Part shown: piece after piece, positions 1-8,430 of the stretch
How the letters are laid out: every line of letters starts with the position of its first letter
Position numbering within the stretch: the stretch's first letter is position 1
From: Paraburkholderia sp. BL25I1N1
Lineage (GTDB): Bacteria; Pseudomonadota; Gammaproteobacteria; Burkholderiales; Burkholderiaceae
DNA length: 64,000 nucleotides
Assembly (NCBI RefSeq): GCF_003002025.1
Contig: NZ_PVZB01000021.1
Location: 1-64,000, forward strand
Direction of reading: 5' to 3'
Program-made: the position numbers and the translations under genes
Notes under the pieces: generated by a model
Told to the model about the DNA's origin: nothing
Database searches by the model: none
Seen by the model: only the letters and a program-made list of their open reading frames with translations

Positions 1-296
1 TCGAGCGCGACGAGCGACGCGTTGCCCCGCGCGAGCGCATCCTGATACGGACGCGGGTCGATACGGAACAACAGATCGCCCTGCTTCACCGCCTGGTTGT
101 CGCGCACCGCCAGTTCGACGATGCGGCCGTTGACCTCCGGCACGACGTCGATCGTGTCCGCGTAGACATAAGCGTCGTCGGTGCGAGGCGTGCGGTCCCA
201 CTGCCGGATCACATAGACGAGCAGCAACAGCGTCACCACGACGATCACGATGGCTGGCCATTTTCTTTTCGATGTCTTGCTGGCTGGGGTCGCCAT
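1..296 (-). CDS. HlyD/EmrA-type membrane fusion protein (MdtN-like), 3' end outside window
   Basis: The periplasmic adaptor of a proton-driven tripartite multidrug exporter. Only the first 98 or so residues are present: a short basic cytoplasmic start, one hydrophobic segment (about residues 13-28, with the run IVIVVVTLLLLVYVI), then the biotinyl-lipoyl-like start typical of the family, with TDDAYVYAD and the run GRIVELAVRDNQAVKQGD. The ATG at 296 has GGGTGG just upstream. It lies 19 bases downstream of a ytcA-like gene on the same strand, the order found in the E. coli ytcA-mdtN-mdtO-mdtP operon, so an FUSC-type inner-membrane protein and an outer-membrane channel are expected beyond the window edge. 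The family is secure; the MdtN assignment rests on the neighbour. Confidence 0.85.
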   Translation of the reverse strand, partial: MATPASKTSKRKWPAIVIVVVTLLLLVYVIRQWDRTPRTDDAYVYADTIDVVPEVNGRIVELAVRDNQAVKQGDLLFRIDPRPYQDALARGNASLVAL

Positions 297-315
297 TCAT
301 CCACCCGACAAAGAT

Positions 316-600
316 TCAATGTTGGAAGAAGATCAACCAGACAACGAGCGCCAGCAAAGCGACAAGCGTGGGATACACGACGGCGGAAGGTCCCATCAGA
401 TGGTCGGGCTGCAAGCGCTTGAGAATCAGATAGATGACGACCGTGAGCACGACGCCCGCGACAATGCAGAACAGCCAGTCGGGAAAGTATGCGCCAAGCA
501 CCCCGATGGACGGCGAGTTTGTACACCCTGTAATTGGAATCGCGGCAATCGCGGCCGCGCCGATCGCACGCTTTGAATATCTGCCTCTGGCTGGTGGCAT
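316..600 (-). CDS. ytcA: YtcA-family small lipoprotein
   Basis: A 94-residue predicted lipoprotein with two hydrophobic segments. The N-terminal signal ends in a lipobox-like ITGC around residues 23-26, followed by NSPSIGVLGAYFPDWLFC, which resembles the conserved SPAIPVIGAYYPSWFFC stretch of E. coli YtcA (91 residues); a second hydrophobic segment closes the protein (VALLALVVWLIFF). The ATG at 600 gives the family length; a TTG at 636 in the same frame would add 12 residues with no hydrophobic character. It is directly upstream of the MdtN-like gene and probably cotranscribed. YtcA function is unknown; a role as accessory subunit of the exporter is inferred from the conserved pairing. Confidence 0.75.
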   Translation of the reverse strand: MPPARGRYSKRAIGAAAIAAIPITGCTNSPSIGVLGAYFPDWLFCIVAGVVLTVVIYLILKRLQPDHLMGPSAVVYPTLVALLALVVWLIFFQH

Positions 601-1072
601 GTGTCGTTTCAAAGTCGACTCTGTGGTTGAAATCAATGTCTCACCTTGCAGATATGCCGATGCCTCTCGCCCCGGATTCGGGTGTTGGGCAGCAAGGGAA
701 ACGGCTTCGGGCGCACTAGCGAGCCGCCGCTTGCCTTACATCTCCAACAGCGCGCCGTCGTTCAAGACAGTCTGAAAAAACCCACGGCGCATTTGCAAGG
801 TTCTAGCCCGTGGGTCCGCCCGCCGACAGATGACGGGCGCACCAAATCGACACAATAACGCCGAACAGGCATCCCGGACTATATGAATATGACATGTTGC
901 GATCGTTCTGCTTCCTAGTCAAACTCGGCGTTGAGTGGCCAGAGGATTGCAAGAGGCGACGCAGTGTATCGACCGAGGCGCACTCGCCCTGCGTCACGAA
1001 ATGTCGAAGCGTTGATTCTGGCTATCGTCATGCAAGCCACTCCCGTGGAAGAAGCTGTCCGAAATGCCGGAT
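601..1072. other. Intergenic region between ytcA and the TetR gene
   Basis: No convincing gene is visible. The left part must hold the ytcA-mdtN promoter. A hairpin with a T-tract on the minus strand (775-814) sits in the middle. A short minus-strand frame ending inside that hairpin has no ribosome-binding site and was not accepted. Confidence 0.5.
775..814 (-). terminator. Putative intrinsic terminator downstream of the TetR gene
   Basis: CCCACGG (781-787) pairs with CCGTGGG (808-814), and on the minus strand the stem is followed by six T. The stem is only seven pairs and the loop is 20 bases, so strength is uncertain. It lies between the TetR gene and ytcA and would separate the two minus-strand units. 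Confidence 0.45.
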
Positions 1073-1759
1073 TCACCTGGCTTCTGAACGATGAGCGACT
1101 GCGATCGCATCGAGCCCCGCCAGCACGAATCGCACAAAATCCTCTGCAAGCGCATCCTTGTCCTTCGCGGCAGCAGGCAATAGCGCAGACTGCATCTGCT
1201 TGGGCGCGATCATCATGGCGATGCAGGGCAACACCGTGAACATCACAGCCCGCTGAACCACGGGCGTGGTCGGGTCCAGCCCCAGCACTTCGCCGATCAC
1301 CTTGAGCAGGAATGCGGCTTTCGGACGCACTGCTTTTTCGATGAGAGCCGGGATGGCTTTCGACGGCGACAGCACTTCGCGCAACATCAGCATGAAGCCC
1401 CAAGGCGTACCCGCGCTCGTTGAAAGACCGACGAAACGGCAAAGGATGGCACGCAACTGATCCCTAGGGTCATCGAGGCTCGCGGCAAGCGCCGCTAATT
1501 CGTCAAGACCCACGACTTGCCGGTGCGCCTCGACGAGCGCCGCTTCGTAGAGCGCCTCCCTGCTGCCAAAGTGATAGTTCACCGACGCCATCGGTGTGCC
1601 CGCGCGCTGGCAAATCTCCTTGCTGGTGGCATCCGCGAAACCGCGTTCGGCGAACACCTGGCCCGCAGTCGCGAGCAGGTGCTGACGGGTCGCCGCGCCG
1701 TCGGGGCGCGAGGCCCGCTTAGGCTGCGTCGCGGCTGTTTTTCTCGGACTGGTGGGCAT
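1073..1759 (-). CDS. TetR-family repressor, CecR (YbiH)-like
   Basis: A 228-residue TetR regulator. The DNA-binding domain occupies about residues 20-70 (ATRQHLLATAGQVFAERGF, then the helix-turn-helix TSKEICQRAGTPMASVNYHF), and the ligand-binding domain is of the long CecR type, with an RAILCRFVGL stretch. CecR in E. coli controls the ybhGFSR genes, which encode an HlyD protein, an ABC ATPase and ABC-2 permeases. Here the gene is divergent from exactly such a set, and a perfect 18-base palindrome lies between them, so local repression of the exporter and of itself is likely. The inducer is unknown. The ATG at 1759 has only a weak ribosome-binding site. Confidence 0.88.
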   Translation of the reverse strand: MPTSPRKTAATQPKRASRPDGAATRQHLLATAGQVFAERGFADATSKEICQRAGTPMASVNYHFGSREALYEAALVEAHRQVVGLDELAALAASLDDPRDQLRAILCRFVGLSTSAGTPWGFMLMLREVLSPSKAIPALIEKAVRPKAAFLLKVIGEVLGLDPTTPVVQRAVMFTVLPCIAMMIAPKQMQSALLPAAAKDKDALAEDFVRFVLAGLDAIAVAHRSEAR

Positions 1760-1788
1760 GGTCGAAGGCTTACATTCCTAAAAATACT

Positions 1789-1817
1789 TTGAATTTGAAT
1801 TCAAATTCGCATAGTAT
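1789..1817 (+). promoter_or_regulatory. Exporter promoter with embedded 18-bp TetR operator
   Basis: A perfect palindrome GAATTTGAATTCAAATTC occupies 1791-1808 in the divergent gap. On the plus strand a -35-like TTGAAT (1789-1794) and a -10-like TAGTAT (1812-1817) are separated by 17 bases, so the palindrome fills the spacer and overlaps the -35. Binding there would block transcription of the HlyD gene. The site is read from sequence; the regulator pairing is inferred from adjacency. Confidence 0.65.
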
Positions 1818-1993
1818 CCATTCTACTTCATCTGCGTCCGGTCCGCGAACGGACGCGCCGGCATGGAAGGCCGAGTCACCAAGGCAGCCGGATCGCCCTC
1901 GCGGGGACCGCAGATCGAACTCATCGCGCGCTTCCTGTCGTGCTGACTCGATCCGCCTGGTGTGCCGAATCGCGGCTCCATAGGATTTTAATT

Positions 1994-3007
1994 ATGTATT
2001 ACTCACTAAATAAACGCCTCTCAATGGAAGTTCCATCCAACTCCAGGCGAGCGCAACGATTTGCCGGAACCGCACTTTCAGTGCTGCTTCTCGCCCTGCT
2101 ATCAGCCTGTTCACGGCACGAAACGGCAACTTATCAGGGCTATGTCGAAGGTGAGTTCGTCTATCTCGGCTCAACACAGGCCGGCAAGCTTACGGCGCTA
2201 TCCGTCTCTCGCGGACAAACGGTCAAGGCGAATGACTCGCTATTTTCCCTTGAGTCTGACGACGAAGCCCACGCACTCGTCCAGGCGCAGCAGCAACTCG
2301 CAGCGGCCCGCGCCCAACTCGCCGACATCCGGACCGGCAAGCGCGTGCCCGAGGTCGACGTCAATCGCGCGCAACTGGCGGAGGCCGTCGCCAACGCCCG
2401 CAAAGCCGCGCTGCAACTGACGCGCGACGAGGCCCAATACCGCGCAGGTGGCATCGCAAAAGGTCAACTCGACGACTCGCGCGCTAACGCCGACTCGACC
2501 GCCGCGCAGGTTCGGGAACTCACCCATCAGGTCGACGTGGCTCGCCTGCCGGCCCGCTCACAACAGATCGTCGGGCAGGAGGCCCAAGTAGCCGCCGCCG
2601 ATGCCGCCGTCGCGCAGGCCCAATGGAAACTCGATCAGAAACGCGTCGCCGCCCCATCGGAAGGCCTTGTCTATGACACGCTCTATCGCCAGGGTGAATG
2701 GGTGGCCGCCGGCAGTCCGGTCGTCCAGATGCTGCCGCCGCAGAACATCAAGGTGCGATTCTTCGTTCCGGAAACGATCGTCGGGCAACTGGCGCTCAAT
2801 CGCGGCGTGACGCTGCATTGCGACGGCTGCGCGGCCGACGTGCCCGCGAAGATCACTTATGTGTCGAGTCAGGCCGAATACACGCCGCCCGTCATCTATA
2901 GCAACGAGAGCCGCGCCAAGCTCGTGTTCATGGTCGAAGCCCACCCCTCGGTTGCGGACGCAACGAAGCTTCATCCGGGCCAACCTGTCTCGGTGGTGCT
3001 GCAATGA
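1994..3007 (+). CDS. HlyD-family periplasmic adaptor lipoprotein (YbhG-like)
   Basis: A 337-residue adaptor linking an ABC-2 inner-membrane exporter to an outer-membrane channel. A signal peptide with lipobox LSAC near residues 36-39 predicts a lipid-anchored periplasmic protein. A lipoyl-like half motif (AGKLTALSVSRGQTVKANDSL) is followed by a long alpha-helical hairpin rich in Ala, Gln and Arg (about residues 90-220), then the second lipoyl half (APSEGLVYDTLYRQGEWV) and a beta-barrel region. The ATG at 1994 is chosen because AGGA lies about eight bases upstream; an upstream GTG at 1940 and an internal ATG at 2024 lack such a site. Its stop overlaps the start of the ATPase gene, so the genes are translationally coupled. 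Confidence 0.88.
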   Translation: MYYSLNKRLSMEVPSNSRRAQRFAGTALSVLLLALLSACSRHETATYQGYVEGEFVYLGSTQAGKLTALSVSRGQTVKANDSLFSLESDDEAHALVQAQQQLAAARAQLADIRTGKRVPEVDVNRAQLAEAVANARKAALQLTRDEAQYRAGGIAKGQLDDSRANADSTAAQVRELTHQVDVARLPARSQQIVGQEAQVAAADAAVAQAQWKLDQKRVAAPSEGLVYDTLYRQGEWVAAGSPVVQMLPPQNIKVRFFVPETIVGQLALNRGVTLHCDGCAADVPAKITYVSSQAEYTPPVIYSNESRAKLVFMVEAHPSVADATKLHPGQPVSVVLQ

Positions 3008-3948
3008 ACGACGACGCCCACCAGTACGTGATCGACGTGCATGACCTGAACAAGCGCTTCGGTAACAAGCACGTTGTCAACAACGTCTCGTTGCAGGTCG
3101 GCCGTGGTGAAATCTTCGGTTTTCTCGGGCCGAACGGCAGCGGCAAGACGACCTCAATCCGCCTCATGTGCGGATTGCTCACACCGGATTCGGGCAGCGG
3201 CACCTGCCTCGGCTACGACATCGTGCGTGAGAGCGAGCAGATCAAACGCAATGTCGGGTACATGACCCAGCGCTTTTCCTACTGGGAAGACCTGACCATC
3301 CGCGAGAATCTCGACTTTGTCGCGCGCATCTACCAGATGCGCAACCGGCGAGAAGCGGTGGATCGCTCGCTGGAATCGCTCGGCCTGCAGACACGCGCGA
3401 ACCAGTTGACCGGTTCGCTATCGGGCGGCTGGAAGCAGCGGCTCGCGCTGGCCGCCTGTATGTTGCACGAGCCAAAATTGCTGCTGCTCGATGAGCCCAC
3501 CGCCGGCGTGGATCCCACCGCACGGCGCGACTTCTGGGAAGAATTGCATCGCCTCGCCGCCACCGGCATATCCGTGCTCGTCAGCACCCACTACATGGAC
3601 GAAGCGGAACGCTGTCACAAGCTCGCTTATATCGCTTACGGGAAGATGCTCGCGCGCGGCACCGCGAGCGAGGTGATCGAATCACAAGGTCTGTCGACGT
3701 GGTCCATCCACGGCGAACACCTGAGCAAACTATCCGAGCAGCTTCGCACGACGCCCGGCGTGGACCAGACCGTCGTGTTCGGTTCCGCGCTGCACGTCAG
3801 CGGGCGCGACCACGAAGCGCTCGAAACCGCGGTGCGGCACGCGGTTGCCGGAACCTCGCTGCGCATCGAACCGATCGGCACAGGACTCGAAGACGTATTC
3901 ATCTATCTGATGAGCCATTCGAAGGACAACTTCGGAGCGCAGTCATGA
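3004..3948 (+). CDS. ABC transporter ATP-binding protein (YbhF-like, single domain)
   Basis: The 314-residue ATPase of an ABC-2 exporter. Walker A is GPNGSGKTT (residues 42-50), the signature is LSGGWKQRLALA (from about residue 139), Walker B is LLLLDEPTAGVD with the catalytic Glu at 164, and the H-loop is in STHYMDEAERC. E. coli YbhF carries two such domains in about 580 residues; this protein has one, so the working transporter presumably uses two copies. The last 80 residues form the C-terminal extension seen in drug-export ATPases. Start and stop codons overlap both neighbours by ATGA. Confidence 0.92.
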   Translation: MNDDAHQYVIDVHDLNKRFGNKHVVNNVSLQVGRGEIFGFLGPNGSGKTTSIRLMCGLLTPDSGSGTCLGYDIVRESEQIKRNVGYMTQRFSYWEDLTIRENLDFVARIYQMRNRREAVDRSLESLGLQTRANQLTGSLSGGWKQRLALAACMLHEPKLLLLDEPTAGVDPTARRDFWEELHRLAATGISVLVSTHYMDEAERCHKLAYIAYGKMLARGTASEVIESQGLSTWSIHGEHLSKLSEQLRTTPGVDQTVVFGSALHVSGRDHEALETAVRHAVAGTSLRIEPIGTGLEDVFIYLMSHSKDNFGAQS

Positions 3949-5087
3949 GCAATCGCACCGTCTTCTCTCTGACACGCTGGTGGAGCATCGTCCTCAAGGA
4001 GTTTCTTCAGCTAAGGCGCGACCGCGTCACGTTCGGCATGATTGTCGGACTGCCGATCGTCCAGCTTGCACTGTTTGGCTTCGCGATCAATACGGACCCG
4101 AAGCATCTGCCGACAGCCGTTATCCTCCACGACCAGAGCGAGTTTTCCCGCAGCTTCGTTGCGGCGATGACGAACTCGGCCTATTTCGATATCGTCGAAA
4201 TCTTGCCTGACGAAGAGGCCGGGCGCCGCGCGCTCGCCCAGGGCAAGGTGCAATTCGTGCTCAATGTCCCCGTGGATTTCTCGCGCAAACTGCTGCGTGG
4301 CGAGCATCCGTCACTGCTGGTCGAAGCCGACGCGACCGATCCCACCGCAACGAACACCGCCGTCGGCGCGCTGCCGAAACTCGTCCAACCGGTCGCGAAT
4401 AAAGATCTCACGGGTCCGCTCGCACATCTGAACGGCACGCAAAACGCCTTCGACGTGCAGGTTCACAACCTCTACAACCCCGAAGGCGTGACGCAATACA
4501 ACGTGGTGCCCGGGCTGATGGGCGTGATCCTCACCATGACGCTCGTCATGATGACCGGCCTCGCCGTGACCCGCGAACGCGAGCGCGGCACGATGGAAAA
4601 CCTGCTCGCCACTCCCGTTCTGCCAATCGAAGTGATGACCGGCAAGATCGTGCCCTATGTCGTCATCGGGCTCATTCAGGCGTCGATCATTCTTGCCGCG
4701 ACACGTTACGTTTTCCACGTCCCATTTGTCGGCAGCGCATTGGCCATCTATCTCTCGGCGCTACTTTTCATTGCGGCGAATCTGACGGTCGGCATCACGC
4801 TTTCTTCGCTCGCACAGAACCAGTTGCAGGCGATGCAGCTTACTGTCTTCTACTTCTTGCCCAACATCCTGCTTTCGGGCTTCATGTTCCCTTTCGCGGG
4901 CATGCCGGCGTGGGCACGGTTTATCGGCAACCTCCTGCCGCTGACCTATTTCAACCGGCTGATTCGCGGCATCCTGCTCAAGGGCAATGGTTGGGTCGAC
5001 CTGTGGCCCTCTGTGTGGCCAATGGCGCTGTTCACCGCGATCGTCATGGCTATTGCATTGCGCTTCTACCGGCGCACGCTCGACTAG
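3945..5087 (+). CDS. ABC-2 type permease (YbhS/YbhR-like)
   Basis: A 380-residue inner-membrane permease. One hydrophobic segment lies near the N-terminus (about residues 26-44, MIVGLPIVQLALFGFAI); a periplasmic domain of some 130 residues follows, and five further hydrophobic segments fill the C-terminal half, the usual ABC-2 membrane topology. The sequences TGLAVTRERERGTMENLLATP and NLLPLTYFNRLIRGILLKG are family hallmarks. E. coli uses two different permeases (YbhS and YbhR); only one is present here, so a homodimer is inferred. The ATG at 3945 overlaps the ATPase stop. Confidence 0.92.
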   Translation: MSNRTVFSLTRWWSIVLKEFLQLRRDRVTFGMIVGLPIVQLALFGFAINTDPKHLPTAVILHDQSEFSRSFVAAMTNSAYFDIVEILPDEEAGRRALAQGKVQFVLNVPVDFSRKLLRGEHPSLLVEADATDPTATNTAVGALPKLVQPVANKDLTGPLAHLNGTQNAFDVQVHNLYNPEGVTQYNVVPGLMGVILTMTLVMMTGLAVTRERERGTMENLLATPVLPIEVMTGKIVPYVVIGLIQASIILAATRYVFHVPFVGSALAIYLSALLFIAANLTVGITLSSLAQNQLQAMQLTVFYFLPNILLSGFMFPFAGMPAWARFIGNLLPLTYFNRLIRGILLKGNGWVDLWPSVWPMALFTAIVMAIALRFYRRTLD

Positions 5088-5099
5088 GAAAACACGATC

Positions 5100-6560
5100 A
5101 TGAAGCCACTTGCTTTCCTCTGTTCACTCGTGCTGTGCGGCTGCGCAGTGGGACCCGACTTTCACGCGCCCGCGGCACCGGACACGCAAATCTACACGCA
5201 CAAGGCCGAACCGGCACGCACAGTATCGACCGACGGCACCGAGAGTTCCGCCCAAACCTTCACAACAGCGGATGCGCCACTGCCGCTATGGTGGCGCCAA
5301 TTTCATTCGGCGGAACTAGACCGTCTCGTCGATCAGGCGCTGAGCCGAAGCCCCTCGCTGGCGCAAGCCCGCGCAAAGCTGATCGAGGCGCGCGAAAACT
5401 ACAATGCGCAGTCGGGCGCGACACGATTTCCGAGCGTCGACGCGAAGATTTCCGGAACGCGTCAACAGGTCGATCTCGCGGCGTTCGGCATCCCGCATGT
5501 CGAGAACCCAGGGCCGTTTTCGCTATTCAATGCGTCAGTGACGGTGGCGTATACATTCGACGTTTTCGGCGGCAATCGCCGGGCGCTCGAAGCGACGTTG
5601 GCGCAGGTCGACTACGAGGCATTCCAACTGGAGGCAGCGCGCCTGTCCATTGCGGGCAATGTCGTATCGACGGCGGTGCAGCGCGCTTCATTGCAGCGGC
5701 AGGTCTTGCTGACACAACGCCTCGCCGACGCGCAGGCGCAGCAACTCGGCATCATGGAAGCACGCCTCGCCGCCGGCGGCGTGTCGCAACTCGACGTAAA
5801 TAGCCAGCGCACGCTGCTTGCGCAAACGCGCGCGTCGCTGCCGCCGCTCGCCACACAGCTCGCGCAGGCGGATCACCAACTGGCGATCCTGGTGGGCGAC
5901 GTGCCGTCCAAAGCGGAGTTCGATCGACTCACGCTGGACTCGCTTCATCTGCCAACTGAGATACCCGTCACGCTGCCTTCGTCACTCGCACGGCAACGCC
6001 CTGACATTCGCGCCTCTGAAGCGCTGCTGCACCAGGCCAGCGCGAACGTCGGTGTCGCGACCGCGAACCTGTACCCGCAGTTTTCGCTGTCGGCGGGAAT
6101 CGGCTCTGAACGTACGAGTGTCCAGGACATTGTGAATGGCCTGAATATCTGGAATATCGGCCTGAATCTCACCCAGCCCATTTTTCGTGGTGGCGAGTTG
6201 CATGCGAAGAAGCGCGCTGCCCAGGCGGCCTATGACGCTGCGTTCGCGAGCTATCAGCAAACGGTGCTGCAGGCCTTGCAACAGGTTGCGGACGCGCTGA
6301 CGGCGTTGCGTAACGACGCGCACGAACTGCAAGCTCGCGACGACGCCGCCCGGCAAGCGCAAGTCAACCTCGACATTGCGCGTGCGCAGTATTCGGCGGG
6401 TGGCGTCAGCCAGTTCAGCTTGCTCGACACGCAACGTCAGGCGTGGCAGACCGCTCTCGATCAGACGCGCGCGCAGGCGGCCCGGTTAAGCGATACGGCC
6501 GCGCTATTTCAATCGCTGGGCAGCAACGAATCCGACTTGACCTTAGGAAGCGCGCGGTAA
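5100..6560 (+). CDS. NodT-family outer-membrane efflux lipoprotein
   Basis: A 486-residue TolC-like channel of the NodT group. The signal peptide ends in lipobox LCGC (residues 12-15), followed by the family motif CAVGPDFHAP. Two repeats of the outer-membrane efflux domain are visible: WWRQFHSAELDRLVDQAL with long helices, and RQRPDIRASEALLHQASANVGVATANLYPQ, which is near-diagnostic. Located 12 bases after the permease gene, it completes the inner-to-outer-membrane path of this exporter. Such channels usually serve RND pumps; pairing with an ABC-2 unit is also common in Burkholderia. Confidence 0.93.
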   Translation: MKPLAFLCSLVLCGCAVGPDFHAPAAPDTQIYTHKAEPARTVSTDGTESSAQTFTTADAPLPLWWRQFHSAELDRLVDQALSRSPSLAQARAKLIEARENYNAQSGATRFPSVDAKISGTRQQVDLAAFGIPHVENPGPFSLFNASVTVAYTFDVFGGNRRALEATLAQVDYEAFQLEAARLSIAGNVVSTAVQRASLQRQVLLTQRLADAQAQQLGIMEARLAAGGVSQLDVNSQRTLLAQTRASLPPLATQLAQADHQLAILVGDVPSKAEFDRLTLDSLHLPTEIPVTLPSSLARQRPDIRASEALLHQASANVGVATANLYPQFSLSAGIGSERTSVQDIVNGLNIWNIGLNLTQPIFRGGELHAKKRAAQAAYDAAFASYQQTVLQALQQVADALTALRNDAHELQARDDAARQAQVNLDIARAQYSAGGVSQFSLLDTQRQAWQTALDQTRAQAARLSDTAALFQSLGSNESDLTLGSAR

Positions 6561-6612
6561 CGGCGGAAGAACTTGCGGACCAGGCCTGACCCTTGGCCGC
6601 CGGCCGCTTCTG

Positions 6613-6643
6613 CTGCGTTGCGGCAACCCGCAACGCAGTTTTA
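6613..6643 (+). terminator. Intrinsic terminator of the exporter operon
   Basis: CTGCGTTGCGG (6613-6623) and CCGCAACGCAG (6628-6638) form an 11-pair stem with a four-base loop, followed by TTTTAT. It lies 53 bases after the NodT stop and just before the HPP promoter. Confidence 0.85.
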
Positions 6644-6662
6644 TATCACAATGAAATATAAT
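6643..6662 (+). promoter_or_regulatory. HPP gene -10 element with MarR-like operator
   Basis: A perfect -10 hexamer TATAAT lies at 6657-6662, overlapped by three bases by the 17-base element ATATCACAATGAAATAT (6643-6659). The same layout, with ATATCAC on the left and ATATAAT on the right, occurs at 7959-7978 before the MarR gene: 14 of 20 positions match. No good -35 is visible, and the element abuts the terminator. Joint control by the MarR protein is inferred. Confidence 0.55.
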
Positions 6663-6754
6663 CATGACGGTGCGTTCTTTCGTTTCCTTGGGATTTGGCC
6701 GTAATGTGCGGCCTCCTCTAATCTGACACTGCCTTCCATTTTCCTATTCGAACC

Positions 6755-7921
6755 TTGTCCCGCTACGCTTTCATCCGCTGGCTCGCCAGCTTCGCGCCCC
6801 ACCCCATGGCTGTCCGATGGCCAGAACGCCTGAGATCGTGTCTCGGCGCATTGCTTGGGATTGCGTTTACCGGCGGGACCATGCACGTCCTTCTCGGACC
6901 TGCGGCGAATATTCCGCTGCTCGTCGCGCCAATGGGCGCTTCGGCCGTGCTCCTGTTCGCGGTGCCGGCTAGTCCGCTTGCGCAACCGTGGTCGATTATT
7001 GGCGGCAATATCGTCTCTGCTACGGTCGGCGTGGCCTGTGCAAGCTGGATCGGCGATCCGGTGGGCGCCGCCGCTTTGGCCGTCGCGCTCGCGATCTGCG
7101 CAATGTTTGCGCTGCGCTGTGTTCACCCGCCGTCAGGCGCGGTTGCGCTGACCGCGGTTCTTGGCGGTCCGGCGGTGCATGCGCTGGGCTATCGCTTTGT
7201 GGCCGAGCCGATTGCGATCCAGTCGGTGACACTGCTATGCGCCGCCATCGTCTATCACGCCGCTACCGGACATCGATACCCCCACGTCGCCCAGGCGAGT
7301 TCGGTCAAAGGCGCGGGAGCATCGGCTTCGGCGTCGAGCGAAGGTTTCACGCGGGCGGACCTCGAAGCGGTGCTGAGCCGCCGCGGCGAATTGCTCGACA
7401 TCGACACAGACGATCTGGAATCCCTGCTGCGCGACGTTCAGTTGCAGGCCTATGCGCGCACGTTCAATGAACTGACCTGCGCGGACATCATGTCGCGCTC
7501 GCTCGTCGCTGTGTCGGCGACCACGCGTGCTTCCGCCGCATGGAGTCTGTTGAAACGGCGTCATATCAAGGCGCTTCCGGTCACTGACGAGAAGCAGCAC
7601 GTAATCGGCATCGTGACCCGCGCGGACCTCGTCGGCAAACGCGCGTTCGGCAAAGCGCCCGGCCTGACTTCTCCCGTGCAGCGCTGGTTCAGGCGCAGTG
7701 TCACTCCGGCGCCGCTCGTCGGCGCACTGATGAACGTGGACGTTCAGACAGTCGAAGGAACGACGCCCATCGTCGAACTGGTGCCGGTGTTCGCGAACTA
7801 CGGGCACCACCATATTCCGGTCCTGGACTCGCAACAGCGGCTAGCCGGCATGATCACGCAGGCCGATCTTATTGCGGGACTGTATCGCCAAGCTTACGCC
7901 AGGCAGCGGACCGCAGCATAG
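6755..7921 (+). CDS. HPP-family membrane protein with tandem CBS domains
   Basis: A 388-residue protein. The N-terminal half is an HPP domain with about five hydrophobic segments and the hallmark stretch RCVHPPSGAVALTAVLGG (about residues 128-145). The C-terminal half holds two CBS motifs (TCADIMSRSLVAVS with HIKALPVTDEKQHVIGIVTRADL, and ALMNVDVQTVEGTTP with HHIPVLDSQQRLAGMITQADL), which usually sense adenine nucleotides or ionic state. Some HPP proteins of phototrophs are nitrite transporters; the bacterial substrate is unknown. No ribosome-binding site is visible: the TTG at 6755 keeps the family start (RWLASFAPHPMAVRW), and an ATG at 6806 is the alternative. An in-frame stop at 6719 bars earlier starts. 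Confidence 0.85.
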   Translation: MSRYAFIRWLASFAPHPMAVRWPERLRSCLGALLGIAFTGGTMHVLLGPAANIPLLVAPMGASAVLLFAVPASPLAQPWSIIGGNIVSATVGVACASWIGDPVGAAALAVALAICAMFALRCVHPPSGAVALTAVLGGPAVHALGYRFVAEPIAIQSVTLLCAAIVYHAATGHRYPHVAQASSVKGAGASASASSEGFTRADLEAVLSRRGELLDIDTDDLESLLRDVQLQAYARTFNELTCADIMSRSLVAVSATTRASAAWSLLKRRHIKALPVTDEKQHVIGIVTRADLVGKRAFGKAPGLTSPVQRWFRRSVTPAPLVGALMNVDVQTVEGTTPIVELVPVFANYGHHHIPVLDSQQRLAGMITQADLIAGLYRQAYARQRTAA

Positions 7922-7949
7922 CCACTGTCGCCGACACAGGGATCGAGTA

Positions 7950-7978
7950 CGGACATACATATCACGTCATGATATAAT
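7950..7978 (+). promoter_or_regulatory. MarR-clc promoter with palindromic operator
   Basis: A -35-like CGGACA (7950-7955), a 17-base spacer and a perfect -10 TATAAT (7973-7978) precede the MarR gene. Inside the spacer the inverted repeat ATATCA-N5-TGATAT (7959-7975) overlaps the first three bases of the -10. This geometry fits autorepression by the MarR protein encoded directly downstream. Confidence 0.7.
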
Positions 7979-8010
7979 TCGCGCTTTATCTCTTCCTCCA
8001 CGGCACTTCG

Positions 8011-8424
8011 ATGAAAACACTCACGCGCGGTTTGACCAAGGCGAACTTCGAGCAACTGTCCGAGTTTCGCTATCAGATGCGGCGCTTCGAGCGTTTTTCC
8101 GAGCAGGCTGCTCAGGGCGAAGGCATCACGCCGTTGCAGTATCTGCTGCTTCTGCACATCAAGGGTTATCCGGAGCGCGACTGGGCCACCGTCGGCGAAC
8201 TTGCGGAACGGCTGCAGGCGCAGCATCACGGCGTGGTTGCGCTCGTGTCCCGCTGCGAGGCGCTCGATCTGGTGCGCAGAAAAGTCAGCGAGACGGATCG
8301 CCGCCAGGTCGAGGTTCATTTGCTGAAAGCCGGCGAGCAGGTGCTCGCCCGTCTCGCCGAAATGCATCGTGCCGAATTGAAGTCGCTCAAAGGCGCGTTT
8401 AGCGTCCCCCAGATCGATATTTGA
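8011..8424 (+). CDS. MarR-family transcriptional regulator
   Basis: A 137-residue winged-helix regulator. The central region ITPLQYLLLLHIKGYPERDWATVGELAERL, the recognition helix with VVALVSRCEALDLV, and the wing RKVSETDRRQVEVHL (roughly residues 45-110) are typical MarR features, including the DxRxx wing motif. It lies six bases before the chloride-channel gene and is cotranscribed with it. The operator in its own promoter, repeated before the HPP gene, suggests it represses both units. The signal is unknown; low GC-type redox or phenolic sensors are common in the family, but no cysteine pair marks this one. Confidence 0.88.
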   Translation: MKTLTRGLTKANFEQLSEFRYQMRRFERFSEQAAQGEGITPLQYLLLLHIKGYPERDWATVGELAERLQAQHHGVVALVSRCEALDLVRRKVSETDRRQVEVHLLKAGEQVLARLAEMHRAELKSLKGAFSVPQIDI

Positions 8425-8430
8425 GTCGCC

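Noticed and set aside
803..997. 64-codon minus-strand frame
   Set aside because: No ribosome-binding site; its stop lies inside the hairpin at 775-814 and composition is not gene-like.
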